A stretch of DNA of 64,000 nucleotides from NCBI GenBank assembly GCA_934047225.1, contig OW204005.1, positions 18,050,396 to 18,114,395 on the forward strand, written 5' to 3'. Position numbers and translations under genes: made by a program. The DNA comes from Ypsolopha sequella. Taxonomy: Eukaryota; Arthropoda; Insecta; Lepidoptera; Ypsolophidae. Numbering within the stretch: the first letter of the stretch is position 1; the number at the start of each line of letters is the position of its first letter. The notes under the pieces are model-generated. The model was given only the letters and a program-made list of their open reading frames with translations. It did not search any database and had not been told where the DNA came from. Of this stretch, positions 24,500 to 34,383 are shown piece after piece.

Positions 24500-24640
24500 C
24501 ACATACACATATCGTCACGAAATGAAATGGTGTCAGAGGTGTTCCTAAGAGTGAACTGTGAAATGCAAGTCACAGTCTACACTCGTTACACCTTCTTTTC
24601 ACCGACAACTATTTTGATACAGTCAAATTCATACTCGTGA
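24500..24640 (-). mobile_element. SINE tail fragment
   Basis: AGTGAACTGTGAAATGCAAG and the flanking ACTCGTTACACC match the tail of the SINE at 53.87-54.23 kb (ACTTGCATTTCACAGG-type) in reverse orientation. Only the 3' portion is present. A frame that is open here is incidental. Confidence 0.45.
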
Positions 24641-24658
24641 CTTGGTATGAGACCTACT

Positions 24659-24883
24659 CCCGGTTTCTGAAAGGCCAATCAAAGTTAACAGTAGATTAAA
24701 AAAACTTTAACCGCAAATAACGGTGAAAATAAAGCATATATGAAGTCTGAATAGTGATGAATCAATAATTAACTTAGTTAATTTTTGATTTCAATGTAAA
24801 ATTCCCACTTTTTCTGGCTTAATCCGCAGATAATTATTTTTTAATCTACTGTTAACATTGATTGGCCTTTCAGAAACCGGGGG
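24659..24883. mobile_element. TIR MITE, CCCGGTTTCTGAAAGG family
   Basis: Near-perfect terminal inverted repeats of about 45 bp: CCCGGTTTCTGAAAGGCCAA on the left and its complement ending AGAAACCGGG on the right, continuing through TTAACAGTAGATTAAAAAA. The interior is noncoding and AT-rich. I could not settle the target duplication; CTACT and CTAGT flank the ends. Confidence 0.8.
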
Positions 24884-25091
24884 CTAGTATAGACGAAGAA
24901 AAAAGTAATACCAGTATGCAAGCGGCAACAGAGCCTGCAGCGCCCCGGATGCAGCGGAAGTTCCCTGGGGGTGGAGGGGGCAGAGCGGGGGCCAGCACGT
25001 GCGAGCGCAGGTGCCGCTTCCTCGCCTCGCGCCAGGGCTGCACAACCTTCAGGCTGTATTGTTCAAAATTATAATAATACGAGATGACGGA
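24884..25091. other. GC-rich patch, no feature recognised
   Basis: 24935-25045 is GC-rich (for example GGGGGTGGAGGGGGCAGAGC). A 70-codon frame covers it but has no domain, and it begins inside the neighbouring MITE. It could be host sequence split by MITEs. Confidence 0.3.
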
Positions 25092-25095
25092 TTAA

Positions 25096-25508
25096 GGCGC
25101 TCTTATCCCAGAAGAGTGACTCTCTGTCTTTTTCTTTACGTGTAAGGAGTAAAGAAAATAACCACACTTTTGTACTTTTACGTTGTTTTTATCGGTGTTT
25201 TTAAAAGTAAAAGTAAGGGATAAAACTCACTTACGTGGTCGACCTAGAAAATTTAAAGAGCAATATTACCAAATATGTTTCGTTAATAAAAGAGTGGAAT
25301 TATGGAAATGCCATGATTTGAAAGGTCTTATTACATGCTGTGTTCGTGAATTATTTCTATCGAGCAAAGTTTATCTGATCGTGTAACACATGCGTGGAAG
25401 ACCTAGATAAAGGTTCGAACTATATTGCGTATTTTTTTTTGGAAGTTTTAGATGACATTTGAAAGTTCTATTTGACTTTGAAATTACTGATTTTGGGATA
25501 AGAGCGCC
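25096..25508. mobile_element. TTAA-flanked TIR element, 413 bp (piggyBac-like MITE?)
   Basis: TTAA at 25092-25095 and 25509-25512 directly borders inverted repeats GGCGCTCTTATCCCA (left) and TGGGATAAGAGCGCC (right). A TTAA target is the hallmark of piggyBac transposition. The TIR does not start with the usual CCC, and TTAA could itself be part of a longer TIR, so the class is tentative. A 67-codon frame inside has no transposase motif. Confidence 0.65.
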
Positions 25509-25664
25509 TTAACTTACATATCTCGCGATACGCGATATCTTTCGAATTCTTTCCGAATTCGTTTTCAAGGGTGTCTGTCGTCAGTGCTCGGAGACTGCAC
25601 TGCACTTACTTAACTTACAGTAGTTACAAATACTTGAAAAAAAAAACTATAACGAAGAACGCGG

Positions 25665-25870
25665 TTCAAATCCTGTAAGGGCACATTTGTGTTTGTAATA
25701 CTTGTTGGTGAAGACTGGTTGAACGAGTGTGGACTTTAACTCGCATTTCACAAAACACGTCTGACACCCCATTCATGTCATATGTCACCCAGGGTTAATG
25801 TTGTGAAGATTTATATTATGTCTTTCTAACAGTTTATTTATATTATATTTATATTACTTATATATTTCTA
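25665..25870 (+). mobile_element. Decayed SINE-like fragment
   Basis: GCGGTTCAAATCCTG at 25668 resembles a pol III B box. The downstream GAGTGTGGACTTTAACTCGC and ATTTCACAAAACACG match the tail of the SINE at 53.87 kb in the same orientation. The middle is missing. Confidence 0.45.
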
Positions 25871-26240
25871 CCAGTACAGTTATGTAATATTAAATGTGAA
25901 TATATTATATTTATAAAACTTTTTGCACATTTACACAAATTAATACAGACAAACATAAAACAATCAAACATAGTGTACAAAGGCGGCACTTATTGCTAAT
26001 AGCAATATCTTCCAGGCGAACTTTGAAAGCAACCAGTTAGTTTACGAAATAACACAAAGACGGCGTAAATGCTAATCAGAAATAGATCAATAAAAATATA
26101 CTTAAATTAAATTAATACCTATAGAAACTATACATACTACATATAATAAATAAACATACCCAATTATAATACTAGATATTTGAGAATTTCAATGTGAAGA
26201 CATTTCAATAAATTTATATGAAATATTCAAAATGTCACCG

Positions 26241-26295
26241 AAAGTTTTATAAGTTTTATAAAGTTTTATAAAGTTTTATAAAGTTTTATAAAGTT
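26241..26295. repeat. 10-bp tandem repeat, unit AAGTTTTATA
   Basis: About five units, the first one or two imperfect. It ends at AAGTTCCCTG. Confidence 0.9.
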
Positions 26296-26744
26296 CCCTG
26301 TAGTTTCCTCTCAACGTCTTAACCGTCCGGCGCATTTGTTGTCCTGTTATTTATTTTTTATTCTCATATCAAGATTAAAGAAGTTACTGTGCGGTCAATT
26401 CGACAACACTTCTTGATACTTTGTTATTTTCAATGAACTTCTTGATTAATCTAACGCAAAAAAAACTTTTTTTTTTCTTGCCTTGTGTTGTAATTTTCAG
26501 TTCTCATGCTTATCTCTGTAGACAGAGACTACATGTCTCCATTTGCTACGACCCTGCACACCTCTTTTGCTTCCATACTGATTAATTAAGTGAAGGGGGG
26601 CTTATCCCGATTTTCTCTTTTTCTAATTAAATTTTGACCATGAAATTGTTATTATTTGTCACACGGCCAACAACATAAAACGCATACAAATAAATAAAAA
26701 TTCAGGTTAAGAATGGCTTGTATGACTCTCTTCATGCATAAATA

Positions 26745-26930
26745 TAATAAAGCCGATTCCGAAGGCTTTAATTTTATCTTAAGTGATTACAAAACTTGAT
26801 TTTTTTCATAGTAAAATGGTCTTTTAGTGTTAGGAAAAGAAGATAAATTGCTGTTTAATATCAAGTTTTGACTGAAATAATTTAGACGAATAATAATGAA
26901 GAAAATAATGAGGCCTTTAGAATCGGCTAC
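26745..26930. mobile_element. TIR MITE, AAAGCCGATTC family, copy 1
   Basis: The left end AAAGCCGATTCCGAAGGCTT pairs with the right end AGGCCTTTAGAATCGGCT. The copy at 38271-38443 shares these ends and the inner GAAGATAAATTGCT/GAAGCTAAATTGCT block. A short frame that starts inside the right end is incidental. Confidence 0.75.
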
Positions 26931-27088
26931 CCTAGTAACTTTTTATTACCCGTCCAGCACAAAAAGCCCAATGGAAAAGACTTTATTAGCTTTTGATAGA
27001 GGCTTATGTTGGCTTATTGGTCTATTTGTCTTCAAAGAGTCTAATAATCACAGAGTGAAACAACAAATTGTAATTCTGTTCAAATATT

Positions 27089-28170
27089 GAGGGTCACCTC
27101 GCTCCGCTCCGCTTCGCTAGGCTCCCAATGTTTATTTACATGTAAACCTTACAACGCTCTTCATAATGTCTGTAATTTCAAATGCACAACTTCAATTGTC
27201 AATCGATTAAATAAGAATAATATAGATGGTTGACTATATTTCTGCAAAAACGCAATAGCTTTAAATTCATTCGATAGAAAAAAAAATACGAAGTTACCTC
27301 TATATTTTATGATTTTCAAGTGTTAAAGGACCTTCTTTAAATCATACAACCTTGAAGTTTGTTTTAAAATAAGCGAACAAAAATTTATACAAAAACTCAG
27401 TTTTTCGTGAGCGCGTGTTTCTTGGTGGTCGTAACAGCAACGGCTGAAGGCGCGCTAATTTGAACTAAAATTAGACGTTATAGAGTTCGGTTCTGATTGA
27501 TGCAAAATGAGGTGCTCAATGTCACTTTATATGCAGCCTTAATAACTAAGTAAAATTTTAAAGTATCAAGTGGTGTACAACTCTGCACACAGGTGCGCCC
27601 CACGCCCGCACCCCTATCTCCAGCGCACGCGCACCCACCGCAGCGCATATTGTGTACAGACTACCTTTTACTTTCTACAATAACTTATTTTAATTTAGTT
27701 ACTTTTGCAACTGGCAATGGAAACGATATTTTTTATTTATTGGTACCGAAATTTTACAAATAAATCAATGTCTATCTACAGTGAATTTTTAAAACATTAC
27801 CTATTCAAATGTTATGTATATGTTAAAGCCAAAGTATATTTGTTATAGCAATTATACATAATGGCTTAATATTATATATATCGGCTAAACTGCGTAGATA
27901 ATATAATAAATTAATTACTTAATCTACAGATTATTCATAATAGCTAGTAGAAATTGGCTAAAGTAATAAATACTTGCTTTTTTTTACTTATCATATGAAG
28001 TTTTTAGTGACAATTTAATTGAATATTTTATTTTTAATTTTAGCTTGGGACATCACCTCGCTCCGCTCCGCTTCGCTTGGGTCCTTATTTTATCTTACAT
28101 GTTTATCGCTTCGCTCGTCGTCGCACCTATTTTTTGACTTTTGGTGAAATATTTTCGATTTCATACTTTA
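27089..28170 (-). repeat. Two CpG-rich GCGAAGCGGAGCG repeat cores flanking unrelated DNA
   Basis: 27089-27170 contains CACCTCGCTCCGCTCCGCTT followed by TTTACATGTAAACCT. 28052-28170 contains the same core, then TCGCTTCGCTCGTCGTCGCA and CCTATTTTTTGACTTTTGGT. Both match the MITE at 63365-63634 in reverse orientation. The 880 bp between them includes a GC-rich patch at 27590-27655 and no recognised feature. They may be two decayed copies of one family or one copy split by an insertion. Confidence 0.55.
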
Positions 28171-28457
28171 AATTCAGCCCACTTTTTTAGTCGCACGCTT
28201 TGGTATTATTCCGGACACTTGAAGTCGCTAATTAAATTTTTATTCGCCTGTACTATGTTTTATTACTTTATCCACGTCTTACTAGATATTATGTATAATA
28301 GCTAGATTATTTGATTAATTCTGCTCCAATAATCACTTTGTCTAAATGAGGTAGACATTATATAGATCCGATCTCTATGAAAACATGAAGAGAAAAAATA
28401 AAAAATGTTTGGTTCAAAGTAAAGTTCCTCTCTTGTAGGTAATGTAGTAATACATAA

Positions 28458-28803
28458 AAAAACCGGCCCAGTGCGAGTTGGACTCGCGCACGAAGGGTTT
28501 AAATTCAAAATTCAAATTCAAAAAGTTTATTTTGCAAAGTAGGTATACGTTTCACAAGTCAAATAAATGGTTCCGTGCCATTATCTATAAAAACGGCAAA
28601 AAAATCACGTTTGTTGTATGGGAGCCACCTTAAATATTTATTTTATTCTATTTTTTAGTATTTGTTGTTATAGCGGCAACAGAAATCCATCATCTGTGAA
28701 AATTTCAACTGTCTAACTATCACAGTTCATGAGACAGACAGAGGGACAGCGGAGTCTTAGTAATAGGGTCCCGTTGGTTATCCTTTGGGTACGGAACCCT
28801 AAA
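28458..28803 (+). repeat. Lepidopteran GGCCAAGTGCGAG repeat, copy C, interrupted
   Basis: It runs from AAAAAACCGGCCCAGTGCGA through TCTGTGAAAATTTCAACTGT to TTTGGGTACGGAACCCTAAA. At 28500 it is broken by a 69-bp LINE tail, after which it resumes exactly (GGTTCCGTGCCATTATCTAT). Confidence 0.85.
28500..28568 (-). mobile_element. 69-bp LINE 3' tail inserted in copy C
   Basis: Read on the minus strand it is TTGACTTGTGAAACG...TTTGCAAAATAAAC and then GAATTT-type repeats, the extreme 3' end of the Jockey-like family. GGTT flanks both sides (28496-28499 and 28569-28572), a probable short target duplication. It is a strongly 5'-truncated insertion, as expected for target-primed reverse transcription. 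Confidence 0.8.
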
Positions 28804-29110
28804 AGGAAGTCCACCTTAGTCCTTAGACTTCGGTAATAAAAAAACGCACCACTGTCTTTGGCAGTGGTAATAATATGACATATTTCCAAAATATTTTACT
28901 AGTGCATGTTTAATTCAACCATTATTCATATTCTTTATGTTTCATATTTCTTTTGTATTCGACTGATAACGAGCCCATAGAAGGAGTCGAAATATTTCGT
29001 ATTTATTTATTTTTGTTGTTTATAATATATAATAAAAATTAATAATCCATAAATAATAAAAAGCCGTTCAATAAAAAGATATTTGATTTAATTCAACCTC
29101 AACTACTGTA

Positions 29111-29369
29111 CAACGTGTAACAGAAAGGTGTAACCATATTTGAAGAGCTTATTCAGTAAATGGTGCAGAACAACTTTTACTATAGAGTCAACACTGAAAT
29201 TTCAAAAAAAATCTGCCCTTCCATACATATCGGCCGAGCGGCATTGCATTTTTCCATGAAAAAGTAAATTCTTTTTCGAGATACAGGGTTTTTTCCATAT
29301 TAAAAGTTGTTATATACCATTGACTTAATAAGCTCTTCAAATATGGTTACACCTTTCTGTTACACGTTG
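29111..29369. mobile_element. TIR MITE, 259 bp, CAACGTGTAACAG family
   Basis: Inverted repeats of about 48 bp, starting CAACGTGTAACAGAAAGGTG and continuing through CATATTTGAAGAGCTTATT, are matched almost perfectly at the right end. TA flanks both ends (29109-29110, 29370-29371). The interior holds AAAATCTGCCCTTCCATACA and no ORF. The TA target suggests a Tc1/mariner-type MITE. Confidence 0.8.
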
Positions 29370-30189
29370 TATAATCCAAGAATCGTCCCTTAAAACCTCA
29401 AGATAATAAAACATGTTACTAAAGGTCGTAAATTAATGCTATAAACGCAATTTCGCCCACCTTTAGCTTTGATGGCTATGACTTTTAGAAGATGAGGATA
29501 TAAAAATAAACATCCTAGGAAAAGGTTGACGCTTCCTGCCTGTCAGCTGCATTTAAAAACATTAACGCTTGATGAAGGGAGCTACAAAACTAGCATAGTA
29601 TTATGCGAATTTTATTTTTGTCACTGTCACTCCAAGCGAAAAATCGCGCAGTGCGAGAGGGGCGGATTCAGGGCAAAAGGGAAAAAAGTTGGTTTTATAT
29701 TTTTGTTAAAAAAACTAAAATAGCCAGCAAAATTTCAAATATGAAATCTCTAGATATTATTGAAACATAGCTAATAAAATATGTTTGAGTTCTGTATATG
29801 GTTCCTATTCGTCAAACGAGGAGAAAAAGTGTGTTTGAAAACCTCATTTCAACAATTATTTCTATCGAGGAAAATTTATCCAAACATGTTTTCCAATTTC
29901 AAAACCTTAGATTGTACAGTCAAAATGCATATACCAGAAATTTATGAAAATTTTCCGTGTATTTCATGAAATACACAGTAAAGAAACACCCGTATTTTTT
30001 TCGCATATCGCCTTAACATCTTTGTCTTGTCAACAATGACTGAGTCCTAGATCGGGCTCTACATATATATTAATCAATTGGTTGACGGTGAATGTGGTTG
30101 CTTCTTGATGGAACGACATCTTGCAATATTAAATAAAACTTCTTGGTACTCGGTTCCACAAATATAATAATGTTTAATTACCTTTTAAG

Positions 30190-30228
30190 TTGCTACCGGT
30201 TTCGTCGTTTTACGACATCATCAGGCAA
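30190..30228 (-). ncRNA. Hammerhead-ribozyme-like motif (left arm)
   Basis: The minus strand reads in order: TTGC; CTGATGA; T; GTCGT; AAA; ACGAC; GAA; ACCGGT; A; GCAA. TTGC/GCAA pairs as a 4-bp stem I, GTCGT/ACGAC as a 5-bp stem II, and ACCGGT is self-complementary, as in minimal hammerheads that work as dimers. CTGATGA, GAA, the A15-U16 positions and H17 (A) match the hammerhead core. One extra base (T) lies between CTGATGA and stem II, which the textbook core lacks. Activity is unproven. Confidence 0.5.
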
Positions 30229-30368
30229 TGTCTTTGAGGTGTTAATAATACATTTTTGAATCCATATTTTTTTTTTAAACCACGAATATTACATTAATTA
30301 TTACATAAATTAATATTCGTGGTTTTTAAAAAATGGATTCAAAATGTATTATTAACACCTCAAATACA

Positions 30369-30407
30369 GTGCCTGATGATGTCGTAAAACGACGAAACCG
30401 GTAGCAA
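30369..30407 (+). ncRNA. Hammerhead-ribozyme-like motif (right arm)
   Basis: This is the inverted partner of the left-arm motif, with identical core, stem II and ACCGGT. Here the stem I strand is GTGC instead of TTGC, leaving three pairs with GCA. The weaker stem I suggests mild decay since the arms diverged. Confidence 0.45.
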
Positions 30408-30639
30408 CTTAAAAGGTAATTAAACATTATTATATTTGTGGAACCGAGTACCAAGAAGTTTTATTTAATATTGCAAGTTATTAATCAAGTGTATGTATTT
30501 AATTTCAATATATGAACATATAATCATGTTTACAAAGTATACGCTTCATTCGATACACGAAATGAATTAAATCAATCATTTATTTCTAGTGGGATAAGTA
30601 AGTTTTTGTGTTTTATTTTTAAGATGCTTCAGTAAGTTA

Positions 30640-30790
30640 AATTAGCAGCTCGAAATATGTCTGTACAAATATCGACAATAATCAAATAGAAATAACGTTC
30701 ATGTTAGAGTGCATTGCAAAGTGGCTGTTACGACGTCGCTGTGTCGCCGGGTAGCGCAAAATAGAGAAAATAATGCTTTTCACATGTGTT
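30640..30790 (+). repeat. TTACGACG-core dispersed repeat, diverged copy
   Basis: Shares CAGCTCGA, GAAATAACGTTCAT, GTGGCTGTTACGACG and AAAATAATGCTTTTCACATG with 48137-48290 and with the duplicated pair at 61327 and 62476. Only the first 150 bp of that longer unit are present. Class unknown. Confidence 0.65.
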
Positions 30791-31383
30791 AAATTTGATA
30801 TTTAAAAGTTTTAAACATCATTGCGTTAGATTTTTGTATTGCTCGTGTGTATGTGTGAGTTTTAACCTCGTCTCTCTTGAATTTAAAAAGTTCAAACTAT
30901 TTATCAGTTTTTTAAAGCATTTGAAAGGTTATTAAAGGTATTTACTCGTATTTTCTCGTTGTAGGTTAAAGCTTTTAAGATTTTAAAACATCACAATTAC
31001 GGGACATGGGTCAATATGTGTGATATATTTTTTTCAAAGTTTTGTAATATTCATATAGAAAGTTTAAACCAATTTAAAAACGTCTGTAAACGCAGTTTTG
31101 CTTGTGAAGCCCCTTAATATATTTACTTTTAAATCTATGGCTAAACCTATTGCGTGAAAGCTGAAATATAATGTTTTGAATTGAATTGAATTGAATAAAA
31201 TAAATTTAATATTTATTTCCCTTTTTATCTTTAGTTAAATACAAAAAAAATACCAAAGATTATATGTTTTATAGCGACATCTGTCGCTTTGGATACACTA
31301 AGTATTATAAGAGGGCATTACAAACTAGAAAAAAGATCAATTAGAAACAAATTACAAGAATAAAATATTTGGAAAAAATCCTC

Positions 31384-31450
31384 GGTACAGGATTCGAACC
31401 TGCGCCCTTTTGCTTTCAAAGAGATCAAAACACTTGTTGCTCAATGGGTT
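31384..31450 (-). pseudogene. tRNA-like fragment (B box preserved)
   Basis: On the minus strand GCGCAGGTTCGAATCCTG (B box at 31390-31400) sits in a T-arm that pairs CAGG with CCTG. The upstream half does not fold into a convincing D-arm and acceptor stem. It may be a SINE head or a tRNA pseudogene, possibly Ser-type from the long variable region. Confidence 0.4.
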
Positions 31451-32810
31451 CTGAAAAACCATGGAAATTTTTGCCGCCTTTTTTATTGTGATGTGCTTCC
31501 ACAACACATCGTCGCCACTCTATGAATCCTAACCGTTGAGCGGCCACCTTAAATACTATCGGCAAATCCGTTACTAACGGTCACCGATGACCCACACAAA
31601 AACTGTATCAAAGCACCTACTAAACACAAAGACAAATCATTAAAAAGAGTCCACTCCTTTGTCTAGAAGACAACGCAGGAATCGCCATTCCCATACACCC
31701 AAAAAACTTTTGTCCAAAACGACGTTACATATTCGCGCAGACAAAACAGTAGACCGATTCCCACGTCCGGACCTGCAAAAATTTCACCGATAGATGTCCG
31801 AAAAATCAGAACAGAATGGATCGTCAACAATGGAATAGATTCGCAAAAGGGACTACAAATAATGCCTTGTAAGAAAGGGGTGGTTTTCTAAAGAATCGGT
31901 CAGTAAGGTCAGGTCATTGGCGACGCGGGATTGACCCCATCGCTCACGGTGCAGCGATTTCGGGTTGCTTAAATTGGCGTAAAGGGTTGTCCTGACCCGG
32001 CTTTGTCTGGGGTCAGCACGGGTCCACTACCTGCGCAGGGTGGGTCAGGCAGACCCTGCGCGAGAAATGGACGATTAAAACGGGATCGGCCAACTTAACG
32101 GTTGTAATTCGGAAAATCGCGATAACCTTTCGCTTTGAGACTTGATTTAGCGATGTTTTGTGTCGCAATTTGTAAGCTTTTATTGCGCTATTTGTAAATT
32201 GAAAAGAAACAAGATTTTCGTGCACTTTTTGAGTCTATTTGTATTTAAGCGGGAAAGTGAAGCACCATTTCTTTATTAATTAGTTGACCGTTAAAGCTCA
32301 TGTCCAGCCGTTATTTTTTTCTAACGGCCGTTCCATGTATGAAATTCAATCAAAACTAGTACAGACATCCTTTTATATGCTCCATTATATCAAAATCAAC
32401 TAAATATAGCTAAAGGCGATCTTTTGTGCAATTTGGACAATGCAAAAATAGAGCGAACTAAAGTTTACTTTCCCATAAAATTTGTGCGCAGAACCCTTTG
32501 GTCATAGAAGTCTTAGACGATCTTTTGTTATGGACAGTGGGAAATTTCGCATAGTTTGAAAGGGCTCTTTGCAAAATTGAAATGGGTCATTTTGAGGTGG
32601 ATGAGTGGACAAACAGATCCTTGTGCTCGGTGCATCGCAGGGTTATGCAAATTGGATGTTGGAGAGCAACAAAGCTGCATCTGTTGATGATAGGAAGGAT
32701 GAGGTAAGATGGACAAAAGGTGGACTGTGTTGTCAGGGGATATTAGTAACTCATCATTAGGTTTAAATAGCAAAATGTTTAAAGAGAGATTTCTTTTACA
32801 TTCGATTATT
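31451..32810. other. No gene recognised; GC-richer stretch 31.9-32.1 kb
   Basis: 31690-32090 is more GC-rich than the flanks and contains a short inverted block: CTGACCCGGCTTTGTCTGGG against CAGCACGGGT...GGGTCAGGCAGACCC. The 70- and 81-codon minus frames lack recognisable domains. I cannot assign it. Confidence 0.35.
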
Positions 32811-33065
32811 CAAATTCAAATTCAAAATTCAAATTAAAATAGTTTATTTTGCAAAGTAGGTATATAAAATACACGTTTCACAAGTCAAAATTTAATCTTA
32901 TAAAAAAATATGTAATAAAATAATAAATGTTTAAAAATAAAATAATAATAAATATACGATTAAAATTATAGGTAAAATATATATTATACAAGGTGAAATC
33001 CAATCAACCGCCCGAACCCACACCCACACCACTATTGGAACAAGGTGCAATGATCACCAACCAAT
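32811..33065 (-). mobile_element. Jockey-like LINE 3' end, 5'-truncated copy
   Basis: On the minus strand it runs from TTGGTGATCATTGCACCTTG to TTTGCAAAATAAACTATTTT and GAATTT repeats. It is the same 3' UTR as at 18.2 and 45.6 kb. An ATT-rich simple repeat (33066-33115) abuts the 5' truncation point. Confidence 0.8.
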
Positions 33066-33114
33066 TATTTATTATTATTATTATTTTTATTATTTTATTA
33101 TTTATTTTTATTTT

Positions 33115-33470
33115 TACTATCTTGAAGCAGTTTTAACGTGAACCCTCATGGGTTCCAATTAAGGTTTTGGGCAATGACAAGGCCAAGGTAAGTAATGGAA
33201 TCAGTAAACGCAATATTACATCCGTTCAATTCAATTCAAATTTTATTTTGGCAAATGCAGCCGATGTCGTAGCTTACCTTGCCCATGACATCAGGATCAA
33301 TTTTGACAATTTTCCGTGAGCTATCGACAATAATAGCTTGAAACTTGCATGGGTTGAAAGCTATTCTAAAGCGTTTGGACCAAGATTGTATAATCTGTAG
33401 ATCGCTATTTATCTCGTTTACACAATTGTTCAGGTTAGCAACTTTAGTCTGCCTATAAAGCTTTTAAACT
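33115..33470 (-). pseudogene. Jockey-like reverse transcriptase relic with nested LINE tail
   Basis: The minus strand encodes LQIIQSWSKRFRIAFNPCKF and then, after an interruption, IAFTDSITYLGLVI...NLNWNP, which are the post-FADD and FLGI-type blocks of a LINE reverse transcriptase. The 33222-33300 segment between them is an inserted LINE 3' tail: ATGTCATGGGCAAGGTAAGC, an AAATAAAATTT signal and TTGAA repeats, on the minus strand. The relic is short and broken by stops. Confidence 0.65.
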
Positions 33471-33475
33471 TAAAA

Positions 33476-33765
33476 CTCATAGCGTGGAAAAATTGTGGAG
33501 CAAGTTACAAATTCGGTCAATTCAGTTTTATTGATTGAATTTGATTGTTAATAAACTGGTTGCTGAAACTTTACTCATAGCGTGGAAAAATTGTGGAGCA
33601 AGTTAGAAAATCGTACAATTCGGTTTTATTGATTGAATTTGATTGATAATAAACTGGTTGCTGAAACTTTACTCATAGCGTGGAAAAATTGTGGAGCAAG
33701 TTAGAAAATCTTACAATTCGGTTTTATTGATTGAATTTGATTGATAATAAATTGGTTGCTGATGT
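33476..33765 (+). repeat. 98-bp tandem repeat, three copies
   Basis: CTCATAGCGTGGAAAAATTG recurs at about 33476, 33574 and 33672, a 98-bp period. The unit also holds GAGCAAGTTAGAAAATC, TTTTATTGATTGAATTTGAT and GGTTGCTGAAACTTTA. The copies differ by only a few bases, so the array is young. It directly follows the RT relic. Confidence 0.85.
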
Positions 33766-33884
33766 AATGTTTCTGCATAATTTCATTGGATTTATTGTAC
33801 ACGATATTAGTTATATTATTGTCAGTATTTCAGGGATATTGAGTTGTTCCACTAACTAGATAGTGCTTAGTGTGAACAGGGGTT

Positions 33885-34350
33885 TACTAGCCGTCTTCGG
33901 GCGCTCGGCGCCGGCGCACCAGCGTCGTAACCGGTCGGCCATAGCTTCAGCCTTCTGGCGGCGCGCTTCCAGGCGGTTTTTGCGACGGGCTTTGCCCTGC
34001 CACGACACCCGTCGGCGCCTTCCACCGCATCGGATGTATAGCGCGCTCGCTCGCTCAAAGCGCTCAACACTAGGTTCTTCCTATGCGCTCGATCACTGGC
34101 GCGGCTCCCCGCCTCCCCACACACCGCCGTCGAGAGAGACCAAGTCACTCGAAGCCGGACAAGACGCGCGAGATGCGACCCATGGCCGGCCCTATACAAC
34201 TTCATACATTTTTTCTCTCCGCCGGCGCCGTCGCAAGAAGAACCGCTTGGCGCGCCTCTCGAAGCCTGAAGCTATGGCCGAGGGGTAACGACTATAGAAG
34301 TTGAAGTGGTCGCCATGACCGAAAACGGTCGGAGTCGAGTCACAAAGATA
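33885..34350. repeat. GC island with imperfect inverted ends and tRNA-like boxes
   Basis: About 450 bp of strongly GC-rich DNA. A segment near 33927-33985 (GTCGGCCATAGCTTCAG...GGCGGTTTTT) is the imperfect inverse of 34240-34292 (GAACCGCTTGGCGCG...GAAGCTATGGCCGAGG). CTATGGCCGAGGGGTAACG resembles a pol III A box, and GGTCGGAGTCGAGTCAC about 50 bp later resembles a B box, so a tRNA-derived SINE is possible. Overlapping 141-, 112- and 73-codon frames on both strands have Arg/Ala-rich composition caused by GC content. I do not call a gene. Confidence 0.5.
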
Positions 34351-34383
34351 TAGCTAATCGCTCGCCTAATCGTTCTATTAGAT

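Larger units (their letters stand above)
30120..30477. mobile_element. Foldback element with hammerhead-like motif in each arm
   Basis: A 358-bp near-perfect inverted repeat with arms of about 170 bp and a small AT-rich spacer. It begins CTTGCAATATTAAATAAAAC and ends in the complement. Each arm contains a hammerhead-like segment (minus strand 30190-30228; plus strand 30369-30407). Landmarks are TGGTACTCGGTTCCACAAAT at the outside and AATACATTTTTGAATCCATA toward the centre. No ORF. Penelope-like retroelements carry hammerheads in terminal repeats, so an inverted pair of such ends is one explanation. Confidence 0.8.

Noticed and set aside
33863..34304. Overlapping 141-, 112- and 73-codon frames
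   Set aside because: GC-rich DNA with inverted ends gives long chance frames on both strands; the translations are Arg/Ala-rich with no domain.
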